From RGIG529 sp050950425 (lineage in GTDB: Bacteria; Bacillota; Clostridia; Oscillospirales; Oscillospiraceae), in the NCBI GenBank assembly GCA_050950425.1, contig JBMNHO010000001.1:248001-312000 (forward strand): a stretch of DNA of 64,000 bases. The letters are read 5' to 3'. The notes under the pieces are model-generated. The model did not search any database, was not told where the DNA came from, and worked only from the letters and a program-made list of their open reading frames with translations. Position numbers and translations under genes: made by a program. This document shows, piece by piece, positions 24,897-33,725 of this stretch. Position 1 is the stretch's first letter; each line of letters starts with the position of its first letter.

Positions 24897-27266
24897 TTAT
24901 TTGACGCGTACATAACGCTCTCCGAAATTGGCGCGGATAAAGTCCTTGCCGTATGCGCCCTCATCCTTGTCATACGCAGTCAAAACAAGGTTTCCCACGT
25001 CAAGCGTATCCATTTCCAGCGTTCGCTTGACAGGATCAAAAACATAAGTGGTTGTTTGATATTTTGTCGTTGGTCTTCCACCGTAATTAAAACGATAAGT
25101 GCAGTTCGTACCATCGAGAATTTCAATAAACAAATCAAATTCAGCATTGCCTGAATCTGTGTTGTCGGAACGAACGGTGTTCCAGCCACCCGTAAACCAC
25201 TTGGCGTCAATCCCCGCGTTTTCCAATGTCAGCTTCACGGAAGGCTGGTCATACGTGAAAGGAAGCGAAAAGGCAGCTTTGTCGTTGACTTGATCCTCCC
25301 ACGTCGGATAAAATTTCACACACGAAGGTGAGTCCATGGCAAGGTAGTTATAAAGGGTGCATTGAAACGTGCTTTTGTCTTCCCTTCCCGGCATCCAGCT
25401 CCATATGGTAGGCTTATCTTGGGGGGATGCTGCAAAGGCGGCGATGTACTCTTTGTATTTCGTTTTGCTTAACGGAAGTTCCTTCCCGTTTTCATCAGAC
25501 ACAAAAACACTAAATTCGGTCACCGTATTCAGCTGTTCTTGAAGATCCGCCATTTCCCAAAGAAGCCTCTGCTTCGCGTCTAAAATGCAGCGGTCATAAA
25601 GGCAGGCATACAGTTTTCGCAGACGATAATTTGTAATTCCCTTTAGTTTTTCTTTTTGCTTTGCGATCTCAGCTGCGCTTGGCTCTTCCCATGCGTCCGC
25701 CCGGTGGATATCCTCGGCAATCAGCTTACGAACCCCCGGCTTTAGCTTCCAAAACACGCTTGTATAATCATCCACCAGTTTGTCAAACGCTTGAAATATT
25801 TTCACGGGCTCGTTGCGGTGTTTCAAAAACGCCTGCTTTAGGAGCCGTGCCCAAACATGGCCCTTGCTTACGATTTCGGCGTCTTTCATATCATCAAAAT
25901 ATGCCCTTGCCGGCATCTTGCTTGGTAGCGTGCAGCCAAACGACCGGCTGTAGTTGGAATAGGAGACGTATTCCCATGTGAAATACTGGTATGCGTGCTC
26001 TATGGGGCCGTCATAACCCTGGTTATATACATTGGTAACCTCTTGATCCGCCATACCAAGGATCCAAATTCCCGCCGCCGCAATGGTAAAAGGAGTCAAA
26101 CCGAGGGAAGAGCCGACGACGCCCAAGCCGAGCTCAGCCAAATCGTACCGATGGGCCTTCAGCGCATCCGTCACATTTCCGGACTCATACCAGCTAAGTC
26201 CCACTTTAATGGCAACCATTCCGGCACCGATTTTCCCCAGCTTTTTTCCTAGCGTCTTGGATAATTCCTGCGATACAAATCCAGATGTGGAGATGAGTTT
26301 CACCGTATTGTCAGATGCCGAAACAATGTAACCGGACAAATTCAATGAATCAAGCGCGACATCAATCAATCCGCTGTCCTCTGCCGAGTTTTTTTTCAGC
26401 ATCCGAAAAAAGATCTCTGCGTCTGCGGAAGCGCTATTTAGCGCCTTCTCAAGCTTTGCGGAGTTGAAGGCCACTTTTGCAAGCGGGCCGCTGTTGTACC
26501 CCGCTGTATATTCGAAATAGTCAAACAACGCATATGTGGAAAAGTGGTCGGTGTAAAAGGTGATGGTGTTGTCTGCTTCATTCAGCTCGGAATATAGAAG
26601 CTCCCACGTGTTTGAATCTTCATGATAATACTGCACAAACAGCCGGTCTGCCGCATTTTCCATCTGTTCATACGGCAGTGTGATGGACACCAATGTGGGG
26701 AACTCTTCCGTATCTTCTATGTGGAAATCATAGCAGTGGGCGGAGATTCCATATTTTTCGTCCGTTTTTATCCCGAGGTCTTTGATGTGAAGCGTTTCAT
26801 CTTCTGAGAGATTGAACGCACCGAAATCCACGACGATTCCATTTGATTTCGCGATTGTGTTTTCAGGCCCGACATCTATCGTAAAAGGCTTGGCTTTGTA
26901 ATCGTTGCTTTTTAACCTGATATCAGAAAAACCGATCACGCCGTCTGTTTCCCTGATGGCGGTTTCCCTGCCGGGCTCACCCTTATTGGCTCCGCTTTTT
27001 ACCGCAAAACCCGGCCAGCCATACAAGGCCACAGCAACAATTTGCAGCAAAAGCACAATCGAGAGTACAACGCAAAGCACATGGCTTCCGCCACGCCGCC
27101 GCGCTGCACTTTTCGGTGGTGTGTTCGAACCTGAGTATATCTTCTGTCCGGATGGTGCATAATTTTGCTGCGGCGGGGGCGTGCCGGCGGCAGATGCGCC
27201 ACATTTGCCGCAGTAGAGGGCACCATCTCTCATTTGATTACCGCAATTCGCGCAATATTTTCCCAT
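24897..27266 (-). CDS. Large zinc-ribbon-anchored extracytoplasmic protein (789 aa)
   Basis: The N-terminal zinc ribbon (CANCGNQM, CGKCGAS) is followed by a Pro/Gln/Ser-rich linker, one transmembrane helix (about residues 60-85, HVLCVVLSIVLLLQIVAVAL) and roughly 700 residues that should lie outside the cell. The ectodomain contains a beta-sandwich-like part (about 110-270, with PYEQMENAADRLFVQYYHED) and a glycine/alanine-rich segment. The rest is a helical, tryptophan-containing C-terminal half. ATG chosen 6 nt inside a GTG because AAGGAGG is then 7 nt away. No enzymatic motif recognised. It resembles signal-relaying or lipid-binding anchored proteins only in topology. Confidence 0.8.
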   Translation of the reverse strand: MGKYCANCGNQMRDGALYCGKCGASAAGTPPPQQNYAPSGQKIYSGSNTPPKSAARRRGGSHVLCVVLSIVLLLQIVAVALYGWPGFAVKSGANKGEPGRETAIRETDGVIGFSDIRLKSNDYKAKPFTIDVGPENTIAKSNGIVVDFGAFNLSEDETLHIKDLGIKTDEKYGISAHCYDFHIEDTEEFPTLVSITLPYEQMENAADRLFVQYYHEDSNTWELLYSELNEADNTITFYTDHFSTYALFDYFEYTAGYNSGPLAKVAFNSAKLEKALNSASADAEIFFRMLKKNSAEDSGLIDVALDSLNLSGYIVSASDNTVKLISTSGFVSQELSKTLGKKLGKIGAGMVAIKVGLSWYESGNVTDALKAHRYDLAELGLGVVGSSLGLTPFTIAAAGIWILGMADQEVTNVYNQGYDGPIEHAYQYFTWEYVSYSNYSRSFGCTLPSKMPARAYFDDMKDAEIVSKGHVWARLLKQAFLKHRNEPVKIFQAFDKLVDDYTSVFWKLKPGVRKLIAEDIHRADAWEEPSAAEIAKQKEKLKGITNYRLRKLYACLYDRCILDAKQRLLWEMADLQEQLNTVTEFSVFVSDENGKELPLSKTKYKEYIAAFAASPQDKPTIWSWMPGREDKSTFQCTLYNYLAMDSPSCVKFYPTWEDQVNDKAAFSLPFTYDQPSVKLTLENAGIDAKWFTGGWNTVRSDNTDSGNAEFDLFIEILDGTNCTYRFNYGGRPTTKYQTTTYVFDPVKRTLEMDTLDVGNLVLTAYDKDEGAYGKDFIRANFGERYVRVK

Positions 27267-27278
27267 TTCCACCCCTCC

Positions 27279-27998
27279 TTATGGTCGCACCAGCGCGATG
27301 AGCGCCGGTATCCCGTTGGGCGTATCCATCGTGCCAACGGCGTACTGTTTATCGCCCAGGGAATAGAACTGTGTCAGGCGTATCGTCCCCATGCCGGAAG
27401 CCCATAGACCGCCGTCTTCCCATTTGCCATTGAATATGGTATTCTCCATGTCAGTTTCGTCGAAACTTTCCCCCTCGTTTGACCAAAAGATGAGATACCA
27501 GTCGAGGGTAAGGCGAAGATCGTCTGCCGTACCCGTGAGGGAAATGTTTAGAAATTCATAGGCGCTGGAGTCATAGGCATCGTCCGGGTCGTAAATGATA
27601 AACGCTTTCCAGCCGCCGCTAAGGGGGCTTAGCTTGTCTATGGTTTCCGCATCCGCGGGAACGCCGTTATAACGCACATCCTCCGTGTACCACAGGAAAC
27701 TCTCCATATCAGGGCGCTCTTCCGTAGACAGACTGGCGTTTGTTTCCTCCGGCGGTTGACTTTCACTGCTTACAGCGGGCGTGTTTTCTTCTTTTGTCCC
27801 CGCTGTGGTCTCCTGTTCTGTGGCAGTAGGCAGGGCCGAGCCCTGTGCAACCGGAGTTTCCGCCTTCTCTGGCACACCCCGAAGATTGGGTATGATGGTA
27901 ACAATGCCTACCACCGCCATCAGCAGGTTTGCCGTTATGAGTGTTGCGATCAATCCTCGTTTTTCTTTGCGGGCGGGGGAAACGTTTCCATTTCTCAT
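27279..27998 (-). CDS. Membrane-anchored extracytoplasmic protein (239 aa), cluster head
   Basis: A short basic N-terminus (MRNGNVSPARKEKR) and one membrane helix (LIATLITANLLMAVVGIVTII) precede a long Thr/Glu/Ser-rich, low-complexity stalk (about 40-95). A folded domain of about 140 residues ends in TPNGIPALIALVRP. That domain has alternating beta strands and acidic patches. The start is the ATG with GGAGG 8 nt upstream rather than an earlier in-frame ATG. It ends 12 nt before the 789-aa gene, so the two are likely co-transcribed. Function unknown; the topology mirrors its neighbour. Confidence 0.75.
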   Translation of the reverse strand: MRNGNVSPARKEKRGLIATLITANLLMAVVGIVTIIPNLRGVPEKAETPVAQGSALPTATEQETTAGTKEENTPAVSSESQPPEETNASLSTEERPDMESFLWYTEDVRYNGVPADAETIDKLSPLSGGWKAFIIYDPDDAYDSSAYEFLNISLTGTADDLRLTLDWYLIFWSNEGESFDETDMENTIFNGKWEDGGLWASGMGTIRLTQFYSLGDKQYAVGTMDTPNGIPALIALVRP

Positions 27999-28251
27999 CC
28001 ATACTACCTCCATTTTATGGTTTGATTTTTACAGATCCTCCCTGTTGAGACCCCATCGGAGGACCTTGCTGCCGACGAGCGCACCAAAGGCCGATCCCAT
28101 AGCTTCCTCGGCATTTCTTTACTTTGCAGCCGACCCATTGCAGCCACGTTGCCCAAAACCGTCAGCGGGAAGAGGCGCGCAGATTTCGCTGCCCTTCACG
28201 CATGGGCAAAATGCGGCGAATGGAGAAAAAGCAAAGAACCTCGCGCGCCAT

Positions 28252-28941
28252 TTATGGATTCCGCTTTCCGGACAGGTCGATGACGTTGCACACAGTGAGC
28301 TGATGGTGGGAAACGGTGAATTGAATATCGAATGTATGAAACGAAAGGCCGTAGACCCGGTCGGGCTTTGCGTGGTATGAAGGCCGGGGGTCTTGTTCCA
28401 ACGTATCAATGAGGGCTTTTTGCCGCTCTTCCGGAATCAGACGGAGCAGATCCGGCGGGAAGGAAACGGAAAGAAGCGGTTTATCGGCCTGAAACGCGGG
28501 ATGGCAAATGGCCTCTGGGTGGGAGTCTGTGTAAGGAAGATACGGCTTGATATCATAGATCGGGCTTTTGTCCATCAAATCGGCGCCTGAAACATGCAAG
28601 ATAGGGCCGGAAGGAGTGTGCAGATCGATGCGGTTCAGACGGACGGAGGAAAGGCCGATGGCATTCGGCCGAAAAGGGGAACGGGTGGCAAAGACGCCCA
28701 AACGGGCATTGCCCCCCAACCGGGGCGGCCGGACCGTGGGAGACCAGCCGCTTTGTACGTTTTCTGAAAACTGCCAGAGAAGCCAAATGTGCGAAAAGGA
28801 CTCCAGGCCGCGCAGCGCGTCTGGATTGCGATAACCCGGCTCGAAGACGATGGATGCTTCCAGCGTATCCACAAGGCCGCTTTGACGGGGAACGCCGAAC
28901 TTTGTTTTAAAATCACCCTCAATGTGTGCGATAACGCGCAT
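28252..28941 (-). CDS. trmO: tRNA (N6-threonylcarbamoyladenosine37-N6)-methyltransferase TrmO
   Basis: Beta-barrel SAM-dependent enzyme of the TsaA/YaeB family that methylates t6A37 in some tRNAs. Visible signatures are GDFKTKFGVPRQSGLV near the N-terminus, LRGLESFSHIWLLWQF, and GVFATRSPFRPNAIGLSSVRL. The C-terminal region has SPIYDIKPYLPYTDS. 229 residues. The ATG at MRVIAHIEG is preferred because the earlier in-frame region has no family similarity. It is a lone gene; about 230 bp between it and the zinc-ribbon cluster hold nothing I can name. Confidence 0.92.
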   Translation of the reverse strand: MRVIAHIEGDFKTKFGVPRQSGLVDTLEASIVFEPGYRNPDALRGLESFSHIWLLWQFSENVQSGWSPTVRPPRLGGNARLGVFATRSPFRPNAIGLSSVRLNRIDLHTPSGPILHVSGADLMDKSPIYDIKPYLPYTDSHPEAICHPAFQADKPLLSVSFPPDLLRLIPEERQKALIDTLEQDPRPSYHAKPDRVYGLSFHTFDIQFTVSHHQLTVCNVIDLSGKRNP

Positions 28942-29082
28942 GGGAAGAAAACACCTCGCAGTCAATTGTTGTTTAGCAGAAATAGGAGTATTTTTATGAT
29001 ACCACAATCGGCAAGCCAGGACAAGACGCCGCTTTTTCCTTTGGATGATTCAAAAATCGGATGTCATGGCGGGGTGGGATAG

Positions 29083-29250
29083 GAAGGGGGAAAACCAGAT
29101 CACCTAGAAACATATCGGGCGCTGCGGGACGCATGGAAAACCTAGTGTGAGGGGATGGAAACATATGCGGAAGAGGGCGTGTTTGAAGTGTATCGGCCTG
29201 TGTACGAATCCACAGAAAAGACGGTTTTTGCCCATGTTCCGGCGCAGTGA
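29083..29250 (+). pseudogene. Degenerate fragment, possibly the end of a GyrI-like/AraC effector domain
   Basis: One frame reads DHLETYRALRDAWKT, an in-frame TAG, then CEGMETYAEEGVFEVYRPVY and ends FAHVPAQ-stop. The spacing of Tyr/Trp, the FEVY and a terminal VP is reminiscent of the C-terminus of GyrI-like ligand-binding domains. With a stop in the middle and no start it can only be a relic. Similarity judged by eye. Confidence 0.35.
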
Positions 29251-29253
29251 TGC

Positions 29254-29282
29254 TTGACAGGAAAAACAGTTTATGATACAGT
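29254..29282 (+). promoter_or_regulatory. Promoter of the thrS T-box leader
   Basis: TTGACA and TACAGT, 17-bp spacer, immediately upstream of the T-box. Confidence 0.7.
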
Positions 29283-29289
29283 AAATCAT

Positions 29290-29560
29290 ATTTATCATAA
29301 ATGTATCAAAAGGCAATGATAGGGACGTAAATGCAGAGAAACGCACAGAGAGAAGGACGCTTGGCTGAAACGCCCTTTGCGGGAGAACGCATGTGCCACC
29401 ACCCTAGAGCCGCCCGCCGAACCGCGCAGCGTAGTAGACCGGGCCGGGTACGCCCGTTACAGCGCAATGAAGCGGGAGCCGACTTGATTGCGGCTTCAAG
29501 CAGGGTGGAACCATGGGATTTTATCTCACCCCTGAAGAAATTCAGGGGTGAGTTTTTTTA
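29290..29560 (+). promoter_or_regulatory. T-box riboswitch controlling thrS
   Basis: Stem I landmarks are present: AGAGAG followed by a distal hairpin with TTGGCTGAAA in its loop. A stem III-like GGGTACGCCCGTTACAG follows. The T-box sequence AGGGTGGAACC is at 29502-29512, and an intrinsic terminator follows (stem CTCACCCCTGA/TCAGGGGTGAG plus seven T). ACC triplets around 29398-29403 are placed like a threonine specifier. Uncharged tRNA-Thr should pair with the T-box and prevent termination. Confidence 0.93.
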
Positions 29561-29589
29561 CCCCTTGGAAAGAAAGGAAGAACAGAAAC

Positions 29590-31494
29590 ATGATCCAATT
29601 GACGTTAAAGGACGGCACTGTGATCCATCGGGAGGCGGGGATCACAGGGCTTGAAGTGGCAGAGTCCATCAGCAGCGGGCTGGCCCGGGTTGCCTTGGCC
29701 TGCGAGGTAGACGGCGTGCCCAGGAGTTTGACGCTTCCCATTGAGCAAGACGGCGCCCTTTCAATTCTGACCTGGGAAGATCAGGCGGGGAAAGACGCGC
29801 TGCGGCACACGGCGTCCCACGTGCTGGCTCAGGCGGTGAAACGGCGGTATCCGGAGGCCAAGCTGGCCATTGGCCCCGCCATCAAAGACGGGTTTTATTA
29901 TGACATCGACTGCGACCATATGTTCATTCCGGAAGACCTGGAGCAATTGGAAGCCGAGATGAAGAAAATCGTCAAGGAAAATTTAAAGCTGGAGCAGTTC
30001 AACCTCCCCCGGGAAGAGGCCATCCGCTTTATGGAAGAACACGGCGAGTCTTATAAAGTAGAACTGATTCAGGATTTGCCGAAAGACGCCACGATATCAT
30101 TTTACCAACAGGGGGAGTTCGTGGATCTTTGCGCCGGCCCCCACTTGCCCGCCACGGGGAAAATCAAGGCACTGAAGCTGACTTCCTGCACAGGGGCGTA
30201 TTGGCGGGGCGACTCTGACCGGAAAATGCTCCAGAGAATTTATGGAACGGCATTTTTGAAAAAAGCGGATCTGGAAGAATATCTCACCCGGATGGAAGAA
30301 GCAAAGAAAAGGGACCACCGAAAACTGGGCCGGGAGCTGGATTTATTTGCCCTGATGGATGAAGGCCCGGGATTTCCGTTTTTCTTCCCCAAAGGCATGA
30401 TTTTACGCAACCAGCTGGAGACATTTTGGCGAGAAGTACACGCAAAGTGGCGGTATGAAGAAATTCGCACACCTCTGATTTTGAACGAGGAGCTATGGCA
30501 CCGCAGCGGACACTGGGAACATTACAAAGAAAATATGTATTTTACCCAGATTGACGGAGAAGGGTATGCCATCAAGCCCATGAACTGTCCCGGCGGGATG
30601 TTGGCTTATAAGCGAAAGCCCTGGTCATACCGGGATCTGCCTCGCCGGGTGGCAGAGCTGGGCCAGGTACACCGCCACGAGCTGTCCGGCGCGTTGCACG
30701 GCTTGTTCCGTGTGCGCAGCTTTACCCAGGACGACGCTCATATCTTTATGACGCCGGAGCAAATTCCCGGGGAAATTGCCGGGGTCATTGAGCTGATTGA
30801 CAGCATTTATAAAGTGTTTGGTTTCAAATATCACGTGGAGCTTTCCACCTGTCCGGATGATTTTATCGGGTCAGAGGAGATGCGGGAGCTGTCAGAGAAC
30901 GCGTTGCGTCAGGTGATGGAGACCCGGGGCATGGACTATGTGGTAAACCCCGGAGACGGCGCGTTTTACGGGCCAAAAATTGACTTCCATTTGGAGGACT
31001 CCCTCGGAAGGACCTGGCAATGCGGCACCATCCAGCTGGACTTTCAGATGCCGGAACGGTTTGACCTCACTTATACGGGATCAGACGGAGAGAAGCATCG
31101 CCCGGTTATGATTCACCGGGTGGCGTTCGGCAGCATGGAGCGGTTCATCGGTATTTTGATCGAACATTATGCCGGTGCGTTTCCCGCTTGGCTTGCTCCG
31201 GTTCAGGTGACGGTTTTGCCCATCACCGACCGGACGGCAGACTATGCCGATCAGATCGCTTTTACGCTGAAAAACGCAGGCTTCCGGGTGGAGACAGACC
31301 ATCGGAATGAAAAAATTGGCTACAAGATTCGAGAAGCCCAGGTGCAAAAAGTGCCCTATATGATTGTTTTGGGCGACAAGGAGGTAGCGGAAGGGACTTT
31401 GGCGGTTCGTTCCAGAAACGGTGGCGACTTGGGTGTAATGACCACGGAGGAGTTCGTACAAAAGCTAAAAGTAGAAGTGACAAACAAAGCGTAG
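29590..31494 (+). CDS. thrS: Threonyl-tRNA synthetase
   Basis: Class II synthetase of 634 residues with an N-terminal TGS domain (MIQLTLKDGTVIHRE), an editing domain with HTASHVLAQAVKRRYP and the conserved DLCAGPHLP, and a catalytic core with FRVRSFTQDDAHIF, NCPGGMLAYK and the zinc-site residues. The anticodon-binding domain begins around PVQVTVLPITDRTADYA. The ATG has GAAAGGAAG upstream, 30 nt after the T-box terminator. Expression should depend on the T-box. Confidence 0.97.
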   Translation: MIQLTLKDGTVIHREAGITGLEVAESISSGLARVALACEVDGVPRSLTLPIEQDGALSILTWEDQAGKDALRHTASHVLAQAVKRRYPEAKLAIGPAIKDGFYYDIDCDHMFIPEDLEQLEAEMKKIVKENLKLEQFNLPREEAIRFMEEHGESYKVELIQDLPKDATISFYQQGEFVDLCAGPHLPATGKIKALKLTSCTGAYWRGDSDRKMLQRIYGTAFLKKADLEEYLTRMEEAKKRDHRKLGRELDLFALMDEGPGFPFFFPKGMILRNQLETFWREVHAKWRYEEIRTPLILNEELWHRSGHWEHYKENMYFTQIDGEGYAIKPMNCPGGMLAYKRKPWSYRDLPRRVAELGQVHRHELSGALHGLFRVRSFTQDDAHIFMTPEQIPGEIAGVIELIDSIYKVFGFKYHVELSTCPDDFIGSEEMRELSENALRQVMETRGMDYVVNPGDGAFYGPKIDFHLEDSLGRTWQCGTIQLDFQMPERFDLTYTGSDGEKHRPVMIHRVAFGSMERFIGILIEHYAGAFPAWLAPVQVTVLPITDRTADYADQIAFTLKNAGFRVETDHRNEKIGYKIREAQVQKVPYMIVLGDKEVAEGTLAVRSRNGGDLGVMTTEEFVQKLKVEVTNKA

Positions 31495-31507
31495 AAGGGA
31501 CGAAACG

Positions 31508-31536
31508 GAGCCGACCCTCGGCGGGCGGGTCGGCTC
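31508..31536 (+). terminator. Hairpin between thrS and the SLH gene
   Basis: 10-bp perfect stem GAGCCGACCC/GGGTCGGCTC without a T-run; termination would be partial at best. Confidence 0.35.
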
Positions 31537-31558
31537 TCTCCAAAGAAAGGAACCAGAG

Positions 31559-32698
31559 ATGAAAAAAAAGCTTCTGAGCCTGCTCCTGGCAGCAGGGGGC
31601 CTTGGGGTGGTCGCGCTTGCCGCAGTGCTGGGCGGATCGGCATCAGACCCTCTGATTTCGCTGCATTATTTAAACGATACCTACTTGACGTCTGTCCTTC
31701 GCACGGCCCAGGAAAAGATTGAGACTGCAGGGGATGCGGCGTACGAAGAAGCGCTGGATTATCTGGATGCGAAACTTGCGTCCGGGGGGGCGGCCGGCTC
31801 TGGATTGCCTGGTCAAAAAGGATATCTGCATGCGAATGGATTTTTGGAAATGCGGCTGAAAAAGGGCGATGTCATCTCCGGCATAACAGGGACGGGGGCC
31901 ATCCTGTGGGCAGGCAAGCTGTCTGTTTCTTTTTCCGGCGGGGCGATGATCGATGTTACCTCCGGAAAAACGGTGGCAAGCGGCACGGCGCTTGTGCCCC
32001 AGCAGCGCTATCTGACGGGGGAAAACGCCAAGCCCAGCTTTGTGGTGCAGTCTGATACGGCGGTGGTCTCTATAGACGGCTTTTATACGCTGAAAAAAAG
32101 CACACAGACCGACTATAACCAGCTGGCCGATGCGTTGCGGCAAATCGGCTTGTTCAAAGGAAAGGACATATCCATCGGCTCGGGGTACGCGCTGGAAGAC
32201 AAAGGGAACCGGATCGAGGGGCTGATTATGTTCCTCCGCATGCTGGGGCAGGAAGAAGAGGCACTCTCCCGCAAAACGCCCCATCCATTCACCGATGTGC
32301 CGGATTGGTGCAACGGGTATGTGGCTTACGCCTATGAAAAAGGATACACCACCGGTGTGTCCAAAACATCGTTCGGCACCTATCAGGAAATTGGCGCGGC
32401 GGAATACATGACCTTTTTGCTCCGTTCCTTGGGATATCGGGACGCAGATGGGGAGTTCACATGGGACACATCTCTGGAAAAAGCAAAAACAGCAGGGGTT
32501 ATAACAGCGGGGGAGCGGACCCAACTGACCGGCCAGCCGTTTTACCGGGCGCAGATGGTGTACCTGTCGTACTACGGCTTGCTGGCCCAGAGAAAGACAG
32601 GGGAGACACTTTTGACTTATCTGGATGCCCAAGGCGCACTTCAAAAGACCCAAGTGGAACGGATCATGGCTTCTGTGACCAGCAACCGAATTTTATAA
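31559..32698 (+). CDS. Secreted protein with C-terminal SLH repeats (379 aa)
   Basis: An N-terminal signal peptide (MKKKLLSLLLAAGGLGVVAL, then Ala-rich) is followed by an unfamiliar domain of about 190 residues. S-layer-homology-type sequence follows: HPFTDVPDWCNGYVAYAYEKGYTTG and a second unit around EYMTFLLRSLGYRDADGEFTWD. SLH domains tether proteins to pyruvylated wall polymers. The N-terminal domain has repeated VTSGKTV/ASGTALVPQQRYLTGE-like beta segments that also occur in other clostridial wall proteins. It follows thrS by 64 nt with AAAGGAACC before the ATG. Specific role unknown. Confidence 0.82.
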   Translation: MKKKLLSLLLAAGGLGVVALAAVLGGSASDPLISLHYLNDTYLTSVLRTAQEKIETAGDAAYEEALDYLDAKLASGGAAGSGLPGQKGYLHANGFLEMRLKKGDVISGITGTGAILWAGKLSVSFSGGAMIDVTSGKTVASGTALVPQQRYLTGENAKPSFVVQSDTAVVSIDGFYTLKKSTQTDYNQLADALRQIGLFKGKDISIGSGYALEDKGNRIEGLIMFLRMLGQEEEALSRKTPHPFTDVPDWCNGYVAYAYEKGYTTGVSKTSFGTYQEIGAAEYMTFLLRSLGYRDADGEFTWDTSLEKAKTAGVITAGERTQLTGQPFYRAQMVYLSYYGLLAQRKTGETLLTYLDAQGALQKTQVERIMASVTSNRIL

Positions 32699-32802
32699 GC
32701 GAAAATCTTTCATTCCACCGCACCTCTTGTGACGAACCGCATAAAATGAACTGAGACCGAAAGAAACGGTTTTAAACATATTTAACAGGAGGTTCGGCAC
32801 TG

Positions 32803-32952
32803 ATGTGTTGCAGTAATAATAGTTGTGGTGGCGGCGGCAGTAGCGGCCTGTGGATCATCCTCATCCTAATTATCCTGTTTGGCTGCGGCGGCTTTGGCGG
32901 CAGTTGCGGCAATAGCTGTGGCAGCGGGTGTGGCAGCAGCTGCGGCTGCTAG
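32803..32952 (+). CDS. Gly/Cys-rich 49-aa membrane peptide
   Basis: AGGAGG lies 9 nt before the ATG. The product opens MCCSNNSCGGGGSSG, has one short membrane helix (LWIILILIILFG) and ends in Cys/Gly/Ser repeats with eight cysteines or more overall. It resembles in style the tiny Gly-rich sporulation/coat peptides of Bacillota but I cannot place it in a named family. It is bracketed by ~100 bp of non-coding DNA and a strong terminator, so it is its own unit. Confidence 0.65.
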   Translation: MCCSNNSCGGGGSSGLWIILILIILFGCGGFGGSCGNSCGSGCGSSCGC

Positions 32953-33037
32953 TTACATTTGGATACCTTGTCGGCTTATGCGGGGGGAACCCTGTTTGTA
33001 CAGATGCAGCTGACAGGGGCTGACTCTGGGTGCAGTC

Positions 33038-33074
33038 AAAACCCTCATAGAGCGTACGCTCTATGAGGGTTTTT
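33038..33074 (+). terminator. Intrinsic terminator after the Gly/Cys-rich peptide
   Basis: A 16-bp perfect palindromic stem (AAACCCTCATAGAGCG and its complement) with trailing TTTTT. Confidence 0.92.
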
Positions 33075-33119
33075 CGTTTGCATCGCAAGGCTGATGCGAT
33101 GCAATTGCACAAGATGCGA

Positions 33120-33148
33120 TTGACGAGATCGGAAAGATATGATACGAT
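33120..33148 (+). promoter_or_regulatory. Sigma-A promoter for the 144-aa membrane protein
   Basis: TTGACG and TACGAT with a 17-bp spacer, about 60 bp ahead of the ATG. Confidence 0.6.
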
Positions 33149-33211
33149 GGCGGTCAATGGGTGGAATAAGTATCCAGATTGGAATCGGGATATTAAAAGG
33201 AAAGAAAAACA

Positions 33212-33646
33212 ATGGAGCAAAGGAAAGCCCCGGACAGGCAGCAAAACAAAAAAAGGCTCCTTTTGCTTGGGAGCTGTGTTCTCATCCTGGCAGCCGTTGT
33301 TTTGATGGCCTGCCCGACCATTGGATCATTGACGTTTTCTTATCATCCCTATTATTTTCTGGGGCTGGTTGCATATGGGCATGTGGCGCCGATGGGGACG
33401 TTTCTCTTCGCTGTGGCATGGCTGTTGGCCAGTCTGTGGAACGGGTGGAAGACTAGATGTGAAACCCGGAACATAGAGCTTTGGGTGCTTGCGGCGCTTT
33501 CTTCTATGCTCTCCGTTGTGTCTGTTTTTTCCTTCGCAACGCCTACGGGCTATAGCATCGCCATCGCCGGGCTCCTGGCGCTGGCCGGCATCGTGCAGAT
33601 CGTCAGCTGTGCGTGGCTTTACCGCAAGAAGATGCACTGCGGGTGA
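33212..33646 (+). CDS. Four-helix membrane protein, unknown function (144 aa)
   Basis: A basic N-terminus (MEQRKAPDRQQNKKR) precedes four hydrophobic segments: LLLLGSCVLILAAVVLMA, YYFLGLVAYGHVAPMGTFLF, LWVLAALSSMLSVVSVFSFA and YSIAIAGLLALAGIVQIVSCA. The tail is short and basic. Own promoter and terminator, so a single-gene unit. No motif tied to a known family. Confidence 0.8.
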   Translation: MEQRKAPDRQQNKKRLLLLGSCVLILAAVVLMACPTIGSLTFSYHPYYFLGLVAYGHVAPMGTFLFAVAWLLASLWNGWKTRCETRNIELWVLAALSSMLSVVSVFSFATPTGYSIAIAGLLALAGIVQIVSCAWLYRKKMHCG

Positions 33647-33665
33647 AACAAGAATACACGCATTA

Positions 33666-33705
33666 AGGGTTCCGCGCAGAGCAGGCGTTGCGCGGAACCC
33701 TTTTT
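33666..33705 (+). terminator. Intrinsic terminator after the membrane protein
   Basis: Stem AAGGGTTCCGCGCA/TGCGCGGAACCCTT followed by TTT; separates it from the convergent Rrf2 gene. Confidence 0.88.
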
Positions 33706-33725
33706 GTCTTTGGCGGTGCAATGGA

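Noticed and set aside
28020..28251. A gene in the gap between the zinc-ribbon cluster and trmO
   Set aside because: Frames there are antisense or lack a start and ribosome site; I see nothing conserved.
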